Assembly: GCF_001510715.1 (NCBI RefSeq)
Contig: NZ_LMTJ01000010.1
Location: 199,600 to 263,599, forward strand
Length of the DNA stretch: 64,000 bases
Direction: 5' to 3'
DNA from: Bacillus sp. FJAT-29814
Lineage (GTDB): Bacteria > Bacillota > Bacilli > Bacillales > Cytobacillaceae
Shown here: positions 43,136 to 53,029 of the stretch, piece by piece
Position numbering within the stretch: the stretch's first letter is position 1
How the letters are laid out: each line of letters begins with the position of its first letter
Made by a program: the position numbers and the translations under genes
Notes under the pieces: generated by a model
What the model was told of the DNA's origin: nothing
The model's database searches: none
What the model saw: only the letters and a program-made list of their open reading frames with translations

Positions 43136-43692
43136 ATGGACAGTAAAAATTTTGAAAAGCAACTTATGGAGTGGAGGCACTATCTTCATGCCCACCCGGA
43201 AAGCGCTTTTGAAGAAAAGAATACTTCAGACTTTGTTGCTAAGGTATTAACAGATTTGGGATTAGAGGTTCATAGAAATATTGGCGGGACTGGAATCGCC
43301 AGAGATACAAAAAGCTACTAGAGGAACGGATGCGAACGATCAGTGAGGGAATATGCCAAATAAATGGAGTGGGATGCCAGTTTGAGTATACCCATGAATT
43401 TGCACCCACAGTTAACTGGGCAGAGTGTGTGGATATTGCAGTAAAAGCAGCCCGAAATGTAGTTGGCGAGAATAAGGTGGATGAAAATTGTCAGCCGTGG
43501 ACGGCTTCTGAAGACTTTGGCGCGTTTTTGCAGAAAATTCCTGGGTGCTTTGTCTTTATCGGAAATGGTGACGATTCTGATGGAGTTGGCAACGTGCCGC
43601 TTCATAACTCTAGCTATGACTTTAATGATAAGATCTTAAAAATTGGCGCGGAATATTTTGCAGAGCTAATCAGAGTTCGTTTACCCAGATAA
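43136..43692 (+). pseudogene. M20 peptidase/amidohydrolase with internal deletion (YgeY-like)
   Basis: The first 57 residues (WRHYLHAHPESAFEEKNTSDF, NIGGTGI) and the last about 125 (LLEERMRTISEGIC, QPWTASEDFGAFLQKIPGCFVFIGNG, LHNSSYDFND) are those of a roughly 390-400-aa M20 amidohydrolase. The middle, with metal-binding residues and dimerisation domain, is missing. The two pieces are also in different frames: the first ends at TAG 43319-43321. The C-terminal metal-binding His survives. It begins 27 bases after dpaL with AGAGGGGG, so it was the second gene of that operon. Confidence 0.88.
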
Positions 43693-43729
43693 AGTAGTTT
43701 CATATGTTTTTAATATAACGCTCAATTAA

Positions 43730-43764
43730 AGCAAGGGACGGTTTGAACCGTCCCTTGCTATTTT
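43730..43764 (+). terminator. Terminator of the dpaL unit
   Basis: Arms GCAAGGGACGGT (43731-43742) and ACCGTCCCTTGC (43747-43758), 4-base loop, then TATTTTATT. It carries the GGGACGG core shared with two other terminators here. Confidence 0.85.
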
Positions 43765-44152
43765 ATTGACTTCACCCCTTAATGGGAAAAATAAACTATT
43801 CATAATGGAAGTTGAAAGGTATTGATCTTGTCTTTGTATCTATTAAACCAGGTAAAAAGAATTATTTTTTTAGGGAGTTTTGGGGCAATTGTGTAAGCAT
43901 GGGCCTTAACGCATGTCTTTATATTTATACAACGCCGGATGATATGAAATTGGACTCAATTTTTAATTTTCCCAATAACAACCAAATTATCAATTTCCAA
44001 TTTGAACCATTTTTTGTACCATCCTTCGACAATATTACGAGCTGTCAACGCTTATTTTTAAGATAGCACCTAAGAATTAACATAAAGTGTGCGAAGAAAG
44101 GAGGGCAGCGAGGGTTATTGAAAAAAGGAAAAATACTTAGGGAGGTAAGTGG
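43765..44152. other. Intergenic region before bacillopeptidase F
   Basis: 388 AT-rich bases. An 84-codon open frame (43812-44066) has no clear ribosome site and no recognisable similarity, so I do not call it a gene. AGGGAGGTAAG (44139-44149) is the ribosome site of the protease gene. Confidence 0.4.
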
Positions 44153-47100
44153 ATGAAAAGAAGAAACAGACGCCTTTTCTCGATTCTCTTAACAGCGGTC
44201 CTGATGCTGCCGATGCTGTTTCAGCCGAACTTGAATGTGGCGGCCGCAACGAAAGGGGCCAGCACATCTGCAAAGGATGCAGTACCAACACCAGAGCAAA
44301 AAGTGAGCAAATCCTTAACAAAGCAATTTGAAGCAGCAGACAAAGTTACTTTCCTCATCAAAATGAAAGAGCAGGTGGATACGGCCAAGGTCGCCAGGGA
44401 TACCGAGAAAATAGCGGCACAGGCCAAGGCTACACCGGCCAAAACCAAATCGCTGAAACGGAACACGCTTGTTTCTGAGTTGAAAGCGACAGCGGCGGAA
44501 ACGCAGGCTGACTTGCTCACCTTCCTGGAAGAGCAGGTTAAAGCTGGCAACGCCAAGGATATCCAGTCGTTCTTCGTGGTCAATGGTATTGCTGTCACAG
44601 CCACAAAGGAAGTCATGGAAAAAGCAGCATCCTTTTTGGAAGTTGAAAAAATCCTGCCGAACGAAACAAGACAATTGTTCGTTCCAGAAAAATCATCCGG
44701 CACCGCCGTTCAGGAACCAGCATCCACCACCGCCGGTATTGAATGGAATATTGACCGGGTTGGCGCTCCAAGAGTGTGGGAAATGGGGATTGACGGCAGC
44801 GGCACCGTCATCGGTTCGATTGATACTGGTGTTCAATGGGACCATCCGGCATTAAAAGATAAATACCGCGGCTACAACTCTGCAACCGGCCAAGCGGATC
44901 ACACGTACAGCTGGCTTGACGCGGTCAGAGGCCAAGCCACTCCATATGACGATGTCGGTCACGGCACTCATACTGTCGGAACCATGGTCGGGGCTGATCC
45001 AAGCGGGCAGAATGTGATTGGCGTTGCGCCAGGCGCAAAGTGGATTGCTGTTAAAGCATTCACATCAGCAGGCGGAACAGATGCCGATTTATTGGAAGCT
45101 GGCCAGTGGATGATGAATCCTGGCGGTGACCCTGACAAGGCGCCGGATGTTATCAACAATTCATGGGGCGGCGGTCCAGGACTGGACGAGTGGTACCGTC
45201 CGATGGTGCAGGCTTGGGTAGCAGCAGAAATTTTCCCAGAATTCTCTGCAGGCAATACGACGCTGAGCAATCCAGGCGGACCAGGCTCTGTAGCCAATCC
45301 AGCCAATTATCCAGAATCGTTCGCGACAGGCGCAACTGATATCAACAACAAGCTTGGAAGCTTCTCGTTACTTGGACCGTCTCCTTATGGGGAAATCAAA
45401 CCGGAAATGACCGCACCAGGCGTGAACATTCGTTCAGCGGTTCCGGGCAATGGCTATGAAGGTGGCTGGAATGGCACGTCAATGGCAGGTCCGCACGTAT
45501 CGGCAGCGGTTGCGTTGCTGAAGCAGGCCAATGCCAGCTTGACCGTCGCTGATTTGGAGCAAATTTTGAAAACGACAGCCATTCCGTTAACGGACGGAAC
45601 GTATCCAACGTCGCCAAACAACGGCTATGGGTCAGGGTTATTGAATGTATATGATGCCGTTTCTTCAGTGGTCTCCGGCTTAGGGAAATTGAAGGGACAG
45701 GTGACAAAAGAAGGGGACGACAGTGAAGCACCGGTGTTAACGCATTCCCAACCTGCCACGGTTTTCGCAGGAATGCCGCTAACGTTAGAAGCTTCAGCTG
45801 CCGACAATATTAGTGTAACAGATGTTTCATTCCAGTACCAAAAACAAGATGGCACTTGGGCAACTGTTGCCGTTGATCGAGTTGCCGGCGATTATAAAAA
45901 TGCGACCTACCGCGCGACTATTCCTGGGGCCGATATTGCCGTGGGCAACCTCGTCTACAAATGGAAGGCCGTCGACTTTGGCGGGAACGAGGCTGTAAGC
46001 GAGCACACCGTTACGGTGGTACCGGGAATCACCGTCGGCTATGTCGCCGATTTTGAAAGCAATCCGGATGGCTGGACTTCCTATGGGGCGATGAATTCCT
46101 GGCAGTGGGGCGTTCCAACTAGCGGACCGCGGGCTGCTTTTTCCGGTGAAAAAGTCTATGCGACCAATCTAGCCGGCAACTACGACAGCCGTGCCAATGC
46201 GAACCTGCAAATGCCTCCGATTGACTTGCCGGAAGGAAACAGCTATCTGCAATTCAAGCAATGGTATGATCTGGAGCGCAACTATGACTACGGCCATGTG
46301 TTTGTCTCGACAGATGGCATCAATTGGGTACAAAAACTGCGCGTCAACAATTTGTCGAATGGCTGGATTGACGGCGAAGTCAACCTTAGCGAATATGCAG
46401 GCCAGCGAATCTACATCGCGTTCAATCTCACCACCGATGGCAGTGTGGTGAAGGCAGGGTGGTATCTCGATGACGTCAAGCTGACTGATACACCGCTTCC
46501 TGCACCTGCAGCTGTGGAAAAAGAAGACACGGCTGACGCAGCAGATTCCGTGAAAAAAGAGCAAGTCAATCCTGATAAGATTACCGTCGTGAAACCGGAA
46601 GCTGACAAGTCCGCTGCATCCGACATGGCCGCCGCACCAATGGCACTGCCGATGCAGGCACAAGTAACCGTCATAGAGTCGGGTCGTTCCGTGACGACCA
46701 ACCCTGCAAATGGTGGCTACGAGATGACCCATGCGGCCGGAACCTACACCGTTAAGGCCGAGGCCTATGGGTTTGCGTCACAGACTACATCGGTCACGAT
46801 TGACAATGACAGTACCGCGACTGCCAACTTTACGCTTCAGGAATTGGCAAAGGGAACAGTCTCTGGAACCATTACTAATCAAGCAACCGGACTTCCTGTT
46901 GCTGGCGCAACAGTGTATCTGGTAGAAGATGCAAAAATTGCCCCTGTGATTACAGATGAAAACGGGCATTTTTCGATTACAGCCTATGAAGGCCATTACA
47001 CGCTGAAGATCGTTGCTCCGCATTATTATAGCCAGGATACAACGATCAACCTAAAAGGAAACATTGAGCAAAACATTGCACTGAAGCCGTTCATCGGTTT

Positions 47101-48457
47101 CCGCGGTGAAATCGGCTATGACGATGGTACGGCAGAAAATGCCCGCGCGTTTTATGATGCCGGCAATGGCTGGGCCGTGAAAATGTCATTGGCAGAAGGA
47201 CACAAAAAGGCATTGGTAACTGGCGGATTATTCCGCTTCTGGACATCCGAATGGCCGGTTCCTGGTGGCACCGCCTTTAAGGTCGCCGTTTACGATGCAT
47301 CCGGTCCTGACGGCGCACCAGGCAAGAAGCTGGCTGGCCCATTTGATGCAACCGCGCTTCGCAATGGCCAGTGGACACACGTGGATTTAAGCTCTCATGG
47401 TATTCTCGTTGAAGGCGATTTCTATTTGGTTTATATCCAAGCTGATATCAATACGAAGTCTCCTGGTTTGGCGACAGACGAGAATGGTAAAAATGCCAAG
47501 CGCAGCTGGCAGTTGGTCAGCGGCGGCTGGGCACCGTCTCCTGAAGCCGAAGGAAACTACATGATCCGTGCCGTTGTTGATTACGAAGTAACTGCACCAA
47601 CGATTACCGCACCGGTTGACGGAACGTTCACTAATAGTGAAACGGTTACGGTAACAGGTGAAGTCGCACCAACGACGAAGGTTCATATTTTTAACAAAGG
47701 CACAGAAGTGGCTGTCGCGGATGCCCAGGATAATGGCACATACGCGGTCGATGTCAAGCTGGCCGCTGGTGAAAACCAATTGACAGCCAAGGCTTCCACT
47801 GAGCAAGGAATGACGGATGCTTCGGCACCGGTGACCATCATCTATGATGCGGTAGCGCCGGAATTGACGATTGGCGCGCCTGCTGACGGCAGCAAGCTGA
47901 ATACCGAAACCGTGACCGTAAGCGGCACAGTCGCAGACGAACATTTGAGTTTCGTGTTCGTGAACGGAACAACAGCGAAGGTCGAGGATGGCAAGTATTC
48001 CGCCCGCATCATGCTGGATCAAGGCGTTAATCAGATCTCTGTCGTGGCCAAGGATAAAGCGGGGAACATGACTGAAAAATCGGTGAGTGTCGATGTAGAT
48101 TACACGGCGCCACAAATCCAAAACCTAAAGCCAGAGGAAGATAAGGAACTTAAGAAAGGCGAAACTGTAAAAATTGAATTCACGAGCGAGCCTGGCTTAA
48201 ACGCTTCCTTCACGATTCAAATGCCGTTAACACAATTAAATGCGGCCAGTCAGCTTCAGGCTTCTAACGCCACCGAGCTGCCGATGATGGAAGTGTCACC
48301 GGGTAATTATGTCGGCTATTACACCGCTACGAAAGACATGAAAGCCGCAGGAGCCGTCATCGAGGTAAAAGTAATCGATTCCTATGGCAACGAATCACGC
48401 AAAACCACCGACGGAAAACTCTATATCAACGAAAAAATACCGAAACCAAAAAAATAA
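44153..48457 (+). CDS. bpr: Bacillopeptidase F-type secreted S8 serine protease
   Basis: 1434 aa, the length known for Bpr. A signal peptide (RRLFSILLTAVLMLPMLF) is followed by an I9-like propeptide (residues 55-180). The subtilase domain has Asp224 (SIDTGVQ), His270 (GHGTHT) and Ser443 (NGTSMAGPH). After it come a beta domain, an InhA-like MAM module (about 625-780: FKQWYDLERNYDYGHVFVST), two carboxypeptidase-regulatory-like repeats (790-980), a jelly-roll-like region and two Ig-like repeats (ITAPVDGTFTNSETVTVTG, IGAPADGSKLNTETVTVSG). It has no wall anchor. It is a secreted endopeptidase for nutrient proteins. The module shared with inhA in the same window suggests common ancestry of that domain. 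Confidence 0.95.
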   Translation: MKRRNRRLFSILLTAVLMLPMLFQPNLNVAAATKGASTSAKDAVPTPEQKVSKSLTKQFEAADKVTFLIKMKEQVDTAKVARDTEKIAAQAKATPAKTKSLKRNTLVSELKATAAETQADLLTFLEEQVKAGNAKDIQSFFVVNGIAVTATKEVMEKAASFLEVEKILPNETRQLFVPEKSSGTAVQEPASTTAGIEWNIDRVGAPRVWEMGIDGSGTVIGSIDTGVQWDHPALKDKYRGYNSATGQADHTYSWLDAVRGQATPYDDVGHGTHTVGTMVGADPSGQNVIGVAPGAKWIAVKAFTSAGGTDADLLEAGQWMMNPGGDPDKAPDVINNSWGGGPGLDEWYRPMVQAWVAAEIFPEFSAGNTTLSNPGGPGSVANPANYPESFATGATDINNKLGSFSLLGPSPYGEIKPEMTAPGVNIRSAVPGNGYEGGWNGTSMAGPHVSAAVALLKQANASLTVADLEQILKTTAIPLTDGTYPTSPNNGYGSGLLNVYDAVSSVVSGLGKLKGQVTKEGDDSEAPVLTHSQPATVFAGMPLTLEASAADNISVTDVSFQYQKQDGTWATVAVDRVAGDYKNATYRATIPGADIAVGNLVYKWKAVDFGGNEAVSEHTVTVVPGITVGYVADFESNPDGWTSYGAMNSWQWGVPTSGPRAAFSGEKVYATNLAGNYDSRANANLQMPPIDLPEGNSYLQFKQWYDLERNYDYGHVFVSTDGINWVQKLRVNNLSNGWIDGEVNLSEYAGQRIYIAFNLTTDGSVVKAGWYLDDVKLTDTPLPAPAAVEKEDTADAADSVKKEQVNPDKITVVKPEADKSAASDMAAAPMALPMQAQVTVIESGRSVTTNPANGGYEMTHAAGTYTVKAEAYGFASQTTSVTIDNDSTATANFTLQELAKGTVSGTITNQATGLPVAGATVYLVEDAKIAPVITDENGHFSITAYEGHYTLKIVAPHYYSQDTTINLKGNIEQNIALKPFIGFRGEIGYDDGTAENARAFYDAGNGWAVKMSLAEGHKKALVTGGLFRFWTSEWPVPGGTAFKVAVYDASGPDGAPGKKLAGPFDATALRNGQWTHVDLSSHGILVEGDFYLVYIQADINTKSPGLATDENGKNAKRSWQLVSGGWAPSPEAEGNYMIRAVVDYEVTAPTITAPVDGTFTNSETVTVTGEVAPTTKVHIFNKGTEVAVADAQDNGTYAVDVKLAAGENQLTAKASTEQGMTDASAPVTIIYDAVAPELTIGAPADGSKLNTETVTVSGTVADEHLSFVFVNGTTAKVEDGKYSARIMLDQGVNQISVVAKDKAGNMTEKSVSVDVDYTAPQIQNLKPEEDKELKKGETVKIEFTSEPGLNASFTIQMPLTQLNAASQLQASNATELPMMEVSPGNYVGYYTATKDMKAAGAVIEVKVIDSYGNESRKTTDGKLYINEKIPKPKK

Positions 48458-48498
48458 GTCCTACAGGGATGCCTGGGACGGTTTTGTTTCCTGGTACT

Positions 48499-48538
48499 AA
48501 AGGGAAGCAGAGAACCCGTCCCTTGCTTCCCTTTTTTC
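48499..48538. terminator. Terminator after bpr
   Basis: AAAGGGAAGCA (48499-48509) / TGCTTCCCTTT (48524-48534), then TTTC. GGGACGGTT at 48476 and CCGTCCC near 48515-48521 form a larger imperfect element around it. Confidence 0.75.
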
Positions 48539-48554
48539 ATGTTCCTTGATTACC

Positions 48555-48995
48555 CTATTCAAAGATGTAACTAATGACTTCCAATGCCTGCTCGACGGTT
48601 TCTACGGTTACGTTTGCTTTATTCGACAGTTCCTTTAAGGGATGAATTAACGACTGGGGTCTAATGATGATTGTAGGTTTGTTCATCGCAATCGCTGTGC
48701 TGGCATCCATGGCCGTATTCCACTGTTTATACTTCTCGCCAAATAAGGCAATGACAATATCTGATTTCTGCATCAATACCTGGGTCCGAAAATTATTTAT
48801 GTCAGAAGCAGCATCGTCCTTATATAAATTTCCGGGCTGTTTTCCAAGAATTTCTTCACCAATCTGATCGGACCGGTCGTGGTTTGTCTGCGGACCCACA
48901 AAGATTAATGGAAGATTTTTTTCCTCTGCCATCTTTGCCACTTCATCCCGCCAATTATCGTGAATTTGCCCAGCTAAATAAACAGTTAATTCCAC
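48555..48995 (-). CDS. ytoQ: YtoQ family protein
   Basis: I start at GTG 48995 (VELTVYLAGQIHDNWR), with GGAGGG upstream; the longer frame lacks support. 146 aa, the normal YtoQ length. The motif YLAGQIHDNWRDEV, HDRSD and NTAMDASTAIAMNKPTIIIRP define the family, which has a nucleoside 2-deoxyribosyltransferase-like Rossmann fold. The function is not established. It is convergent with bpr. Confidence 0.87.
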   Translation of the reverse strand: MELTVYLAGQIHDNWRDEVAKMAEEKNLPLIFVGPQTNHDRSDQIGEEILGKQPGNLYKDDAASDINNFRTQVLMQKSDIVIALFGEKYKQWNTAMDASTAIAMNKPTIIIRPQSLIHPLKELSNKANVTVETVEQALEVISYIFE

Positions 48996-49060
48996 TAATA
49001 TCCCTCCAATGTAGATTTGTTCCAATTCTAATACTATAAAACTTGTGGTGAGAATGCCAG

Positions 49061-49107
49061 AAGGACGTTTCTCCTTGCTCCTTAGGAGCCATGAGAAACG
49101 TCCTTCC
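49061..49107. terminator. Long hairpin between YtoQ and the RND pump
   Basis: A perfect 14-bp stem GAAGGACGTTTCTC (49061-49074) / GAGAAACGTCCTTC (49094-49107) encloses an inner GCTCC/GGAGC. It ends the minus-strand efflux gene upstream of the YtoQ start. Confidence 0.65.
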
Positions 49108-49131
49108 TTCAAGTTTTATCCTCTTTTTTCT

Positions 49132-52100
49132 TTATTGACCCAAAGTACCTGTTACCTGACTGGCTTGCAGCCTCTGTTTCTTCGCCTTCCGGAAATGGAA
49201 TAATTCATAGAAGGTCGGAATGACAATCAGTGTCAACAGCGTAGACACTAGAAGTCCGAAAATAACGACGACGGCAAGACCTTTTGAAACAAGATTAAGG
49301 CTCATTGCCGATTCATGGGCAAACAACAGTGGCACCATTGCAAATACTGTAGCAAGGGCCGTCATCAAAATCGGACGAAGACGGACGGTGCCTGCTTCCA
49401 AAATCGCTTCGCGGATTGTCATGGTTTCTTCGTTGTGACGGATTCGGTCCACCAGCACGATGGCATTCGTGACCACGATTCCCACGAGCATCAGCATGCC
49501 GATGCCGGAAGAAATATTGATGCTTGTTTGGGTAACAACCAGCCCTAATAGCGAACCGATGGCCGCAAGCGGCAGTGAAATCAGGATCGCGATGCTGGCC
49601 CGGAACGACTTTAAGGTCACAAGCAAAATCATAAACACGATACCGATCGAGAACATCGACAGTTTGGCAAGTTCCATTAATTGATCGGATGATTGCATCG
49701 ATGAACCGGTAAGCTCGGCGCTTGTGTTTTTGGCAAATGCATCATCTTTGTTCCAAGTTGGCAGCTGTTGCTGAATTTTTCCGGCCACGTCCACCATCTT
49801 ATCTGGATTGACTTGAGCCGTGACTTGGAGATAATGATGGCCATCTTTTGTAAAAATGATTCCCTGCTCCTGACTTTCTTCTACCTTTGCGATGCTTGAT
49901 AAAGTAACGGGACCAGTTGGTGTCATGAGCTGCAGATTTTTTAAATCGTCTGCTGTTTTGATTTCTTTCAGAGCTCCCAATTTTACGGCCGTAATGCGGT
50001 CTTCTATTTTGACGGCACCAATCACAGCGGGCTTTATCATGGCATAAATTGACTGGGAGATTTCCTGTGCATTGGCTGCCTTCGAATCCACCTCAATGGT
50101 TAGAGTTGGCTTTGTATTTTGATCGTTGCTTTCTACTTTTTCGACACCATCAATGCTTGCTAACTTTTCCTTTACAAAATCAGCGGCTTTTTTAATGTCG
50201 GCATCATTTTTTCCAAGGACATCAACTGAAACAGTTGTGGCATTGGCTCCGAGTAATCCGGCGGTGTCAGCCGTCAGCTCCGCGTCCGGAAATTGGTCTT
50301 TTGTTTTGCGGATGTCTTGGACAAACTTGGCTGAATCGGTCCCTTCTTCAGGGAAGACCATAAAGCGTACGGTATTTGCATCTGTCAGATTGCCGTACTG
50401 CGCCGCTTCCTCATTGATTCCTGCGATGGCGATATGGGTTTTTACCCCCTCTTTATCGGAAAGAATCCCTTCCATTTTTGAAACATCGTCTTTTATTTTG
50501 CTAAAAGGGGTACCACTATCATAGCGAAGACCGATGGCTATGTAGGCGGAATCCTTTTGGTCGACAGACCCTTTAGGCATGCTTAAAAATAATCCGATGG
50601 ACCCGACCACAACCAGAACGGCTATCGTGATGGGAAGCCATTTGTGGTTAAGCGACCATTTTAACAGTGATGGATAGAAAGACTTGCTCTTGTGCTCTTT
50701 TACCTTAACCTTTGTCATCATCCGGGCGCTGAGTGCTGGTACCACGGTAAGCGACACAAGCAGGGAAGCCAGTAATGAGCATGTAATGGTAATCGCGAAC
50801 GGAGCAACAATATCCCGTAATCCTCCCGAGACGATCAGCATCGGCAGGAATACCGCCACAGTTGTGAGCGTGGAAGAGGTGATGGCTGCGCCCACTTCCT
50901 TAACCGCATCAATCAAAAAGGCAGGGGTTAATTCATTGTTTTTCTTTCTTCGGTAAATATTTTCTACGACCACGATACTGTCATCGACAAGCCGTCCGAC
51001 TGATACCGCGATTCCACCGAGCGTCAGAATGTTTAATGTGACGCCAAAGAAAGAAAGCAGAATCATTGTTATGCAAAGGGACAGCGGTATGCTGACAATC
51101 GTGATCAGGGTCATACGGAAGCTGCGCAGGAATACCCAGATGATTAGTGTGGCAAATAATGCCCCAGTCAAAACTTCTCTTGTCATCGAGTTGATGGAAT
51201 CAAGAATGGTATCCGCCAAATTTATCACAAACGTTGCTTGGAGGGTTCCCTTATAGTCTTTATTGATTTTTTTGACGGTGTCCTCCACCTGTTTTCCGAG
51301 AGTTACCGCATTAGAAGTGGAATCCTTTTGAATGACGACATCAATAAAAGGCTTGCCGTCCAAATGGGTGATACTCTCGGTATCTTTTTGCAAGGTAATC
51401 TTGGCAACATCCTGCAGTTTGGTGTTCCCGTTTAACCGGATGTTTTTAAGGTCATCCAGTGATTCCATTTTTCCTGTGACGATAATGCTTGTGGCTTCAT
51501 TGTTTAGCGTTTGATCGCCCATCGCAACAGTGGCATTTTTCCCTTGAAGCAGCGTATAAAGCTTTTCAAGCGGGAATTCAGCTGCTGTGAGTTTGACCGG
51601 GTCGACTTCAATCATTACTTGTTGATTTCTTCCGCCATTCGTGATGACATTACCGATACCCTTTAAATCCTTGAGCATCGGCATAATCTCGTTTTCTACA
51701 ATGTTTAGCTCAGTATTGCCAATTTCTTTATCAAAAGTAAGACCTAATTCTACAATGGGAATTTCGGATGTGTTGAGGTTAACTACATATGGCTTCATGA
51801 CACCATTGGGGAGTTGGACCATCGAAATTCTTTCTTGGATTTGCTGTTTTGCTTCTTTTACATCAATGCTGGAGTCAAAGGTGACGGTCAGTTGGGTAAA
51901 ATTATTCCCTGTTTGTGCGACGACATTTTGTTTTCCCTTGACGCCGCTTATTGCTTTTTCAATTGGCTGTGTTACTTGTTCATCCATGCTTACGGCATCG
52001 ACACCTTGACCCACAACCGAAATGGTGACGTACGGTTGGTCGGCAGATGGCATGAGTTCCATGGGAATCGTGGTGTAACTAAAAATTCCAAAAATCATCG

Positions 52101-52164
52101 AGGCCAGTACAGCAAACGTCAATGCCGCTTTATTTCGTAACGCCCACTTGGTAAACCAAGTCAT
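49132..52164 (-). CDS. swrC: RND-family efflux pump permease, SwrC-like
   Basis: 1010 aa, the AcrB/HAE1 layout: one membrane segment, a large porter domain (40-330), six membrane segments, a second porter domain and six more. Motifs PSADQPYVTISVVGQGVD near the start, GRLVDDSIVVVENIYRRK (transmembrane proton-relay Asp pair) and GIMLMLVGIVVTNAIVLVDRIR in the second half. It pumps surfactants, lipophilic drugs or self-made lipopeptides. No membrane-fusion protein gene is adjacent, as is usual for SwrC of Gram-positives. Confidence 0.92.
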   Translation of the reverse strand: MTWFTKWALRNKAALTFAVLASMIFGIFSYTTIPMELMPSADQPYVTISVVGQGVDAVSMDEQVTQPIEKAISGVKGKQNVVAQTGNNFTQLTVTFDSSIDVKEAKQQIQERISMVQLPNGVMKPYVVNLNTSEIPIVELGLTFDKEIGNTELNIVENEIMPMLKDLKGIGNVITNGGRNQQVMIEVDPVKLTAAEFPLEKLYTLLQGKNATVAMGDQTLNNEATSIIVTGKMESLDDLKNIRLNGNTKLQDVAKITLQKDTESITHLDGKPFIDVVIQKDSTSNAVTLGKQVEDTVKKINKDYKGTLQATFVINLADTILDSINSMTREVLTGALFATLIIWVFLRSFRMTLITIVSIPLSLCITMILLSFFGVTLNILTLGGIAVSVGRLVDDSIVVVENIYRRKKNNELTPAFLIDAVKEVGAAITSSTLTTVAVFLPMLIVSGGLRDIVAPFAITITCSLLASLLVSLTVVPALSARMMTKVKVKEHKSKSFYPSLLKWSLNHKWLPITIAVLVVVGSIGLFLSMPKGSVDQKDSAYIAIGLRYDSGTPFSKIKDDVSKMEGILSDKEGVKTHIAIAGINEEAAQYGNLTDANTVRFMVFPEEGTDSAKFVQDIRKTKDQFPDAELTADTAGLLGANATTVSVDVLGKNDADIKKAADFVKEKLASIDGVEKVESNDQNTKPTLTIEVDSKAANAQEISQSIYAMIKPAVIGAVKIEDRITAVKLGALKEIKTADDLKNLQLMTPTGPVTLSSIAKVEESQEQGIIFTKDGHHYLQVTAQVNPDKMVDVAGKIQQQLPTWNKDDAFAKNTSAELTGSSMQSSDQLMELAKLSMFSIGIVFMILLVTLKSFRASIAILISLPLAAIGSLLGLVVTQTSINISSGIGMLMLVGIVVTNAIVLVDRIRHNEETMTIREAILEAGTVRLRPILMTALATVFAMVPLLFAHESAMSLNLVSKGLAVVVIFGLLVSTLLTLIVIPTFYELFHFRKAKKQRLQASQVTGTLGQ

Positions 52165-52293
52165 AAAAAATATCCCCCTAGTTCAAAAGTAATATAAACA
52201 GGTAAATTATACCTCTTATACTACACTGTGAATAGGTTGTTTTTACTATATTTACAAAAATTTTACTTTAGGAGGAAGAAGGAAGGAGCCACT

Positions 52294-52325
52294 GAAAAAA
52301 GGCAGAAGGGGAACCCCCTCTGCCC
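52294..52325 (-). terminator. Terminator of the DJ-1/PfpI gene
   Basis: Minus-strand stem GGCAGAGGGGG/CCCCTTCTGCC with one wobble, then six T. Confidence 0.85.
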
Positions 52326-52330
52326 GATCG

Positions 52331-52846
52331 CTATCCTAATATTCTCAGAGATTCCCGAACAAATGCCGGAATGTCATCTGGGTTTCTACTTGTGACCAGC
52401 TGATTCTCGCAGACAACCACTTCTTTGTCTTGTACATTTCCACCGGCATTCTTTAAATCAACCTGAATCGACGTATATCCGGTTACATCGCGTCCTTCGA
52501 GTGTTTCTGCTGTTATCAGCAGCTGAGGGCCATGACAAATAGCGAATACCGGTTTTTTTGCATCCATGAATGCTTTGGTAAATTGAACAAAACGTTCATC
52601 TGCACGAAGAATATCTGGAGAAAACCCGCCCGGTATAAAGAGTGCATCAAAGTTCTCCGGGGAAACCTCATCAATACTTTTATCGATGACGACCTCGCTA
52701 TTTTCTTGCTTTCCCTTCACTGTTTTCCCTATTTCCTTTTCAATTGTGGTTACCTCATGCCCTTTTTCCTTAAAGGATTTCACAGGTTCCGTGTACTCCG
52801 AATCCTCAAAATAATCTGTTACTAAAACCGCAATTTTTTTGCTCAA
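52331..52846 (-). CDS. DJ-1/PfpI-family general stress protein (YfkM-like)
   Basis: I start at TTG 52846 (MSKKIAVLVTDYFEDSEY), about 8 bases after AAGGAG. 171 aa. The nucleophile elbow AICHGPQLLI with catalytic Cys, Glu in YFEDSE, and the LFIPGGFSPDILR motif define the PfpI group. Members act as deglycases or stress proteases. Its lone position and stress-protein likeness (YfkM/YraA) suggest general stress control, but no sigma-B promoter was confirmed. Confidence 0.9.
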   Translation of the reverse strand: MSKKIAVLVTDYFEDSEYTEPVKSFKEKGHEVTTIEKEIGKTVKGKQENSEVVIDKSIDEVSPENFDALFIPGGFSPDILRADERFVQFTKAFMDAKKPVFAICHGPQLLITAETLEGRDVTGYTSIQVDLKNAGGNVQDKEVVVCENQLVTSRNPDDIPAFVRESLRILG

Positions 52847-53029
52847 TACCCTCACTCCTTCATTATTAAAACTACCCGTTTTTAAATGAATGAAACATTT
52901 AAAGATGCTTCCCTATTTTTGTACAGGGAATGATAGATTGGTTTGAGCGGGGAGTGAATCGGGTATTTACATCGTAAGCAAGATACTTAGCGCTAGGGAT
53001 ATTGCCAAAACATATAAGAGGGAAAGGGA

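Noticed and set aside
43812..44066. 84-codon open frame before bpr
   Set aside because: No good ribosome site, no recognisable similarity, AT-rich composition like intergenic DNA.
47387..48121. 244-codon minus-strand open frame inside bpr
   Set aside because: Antisense shadow of a high-quality coding region; no start signal or recognisable motif.
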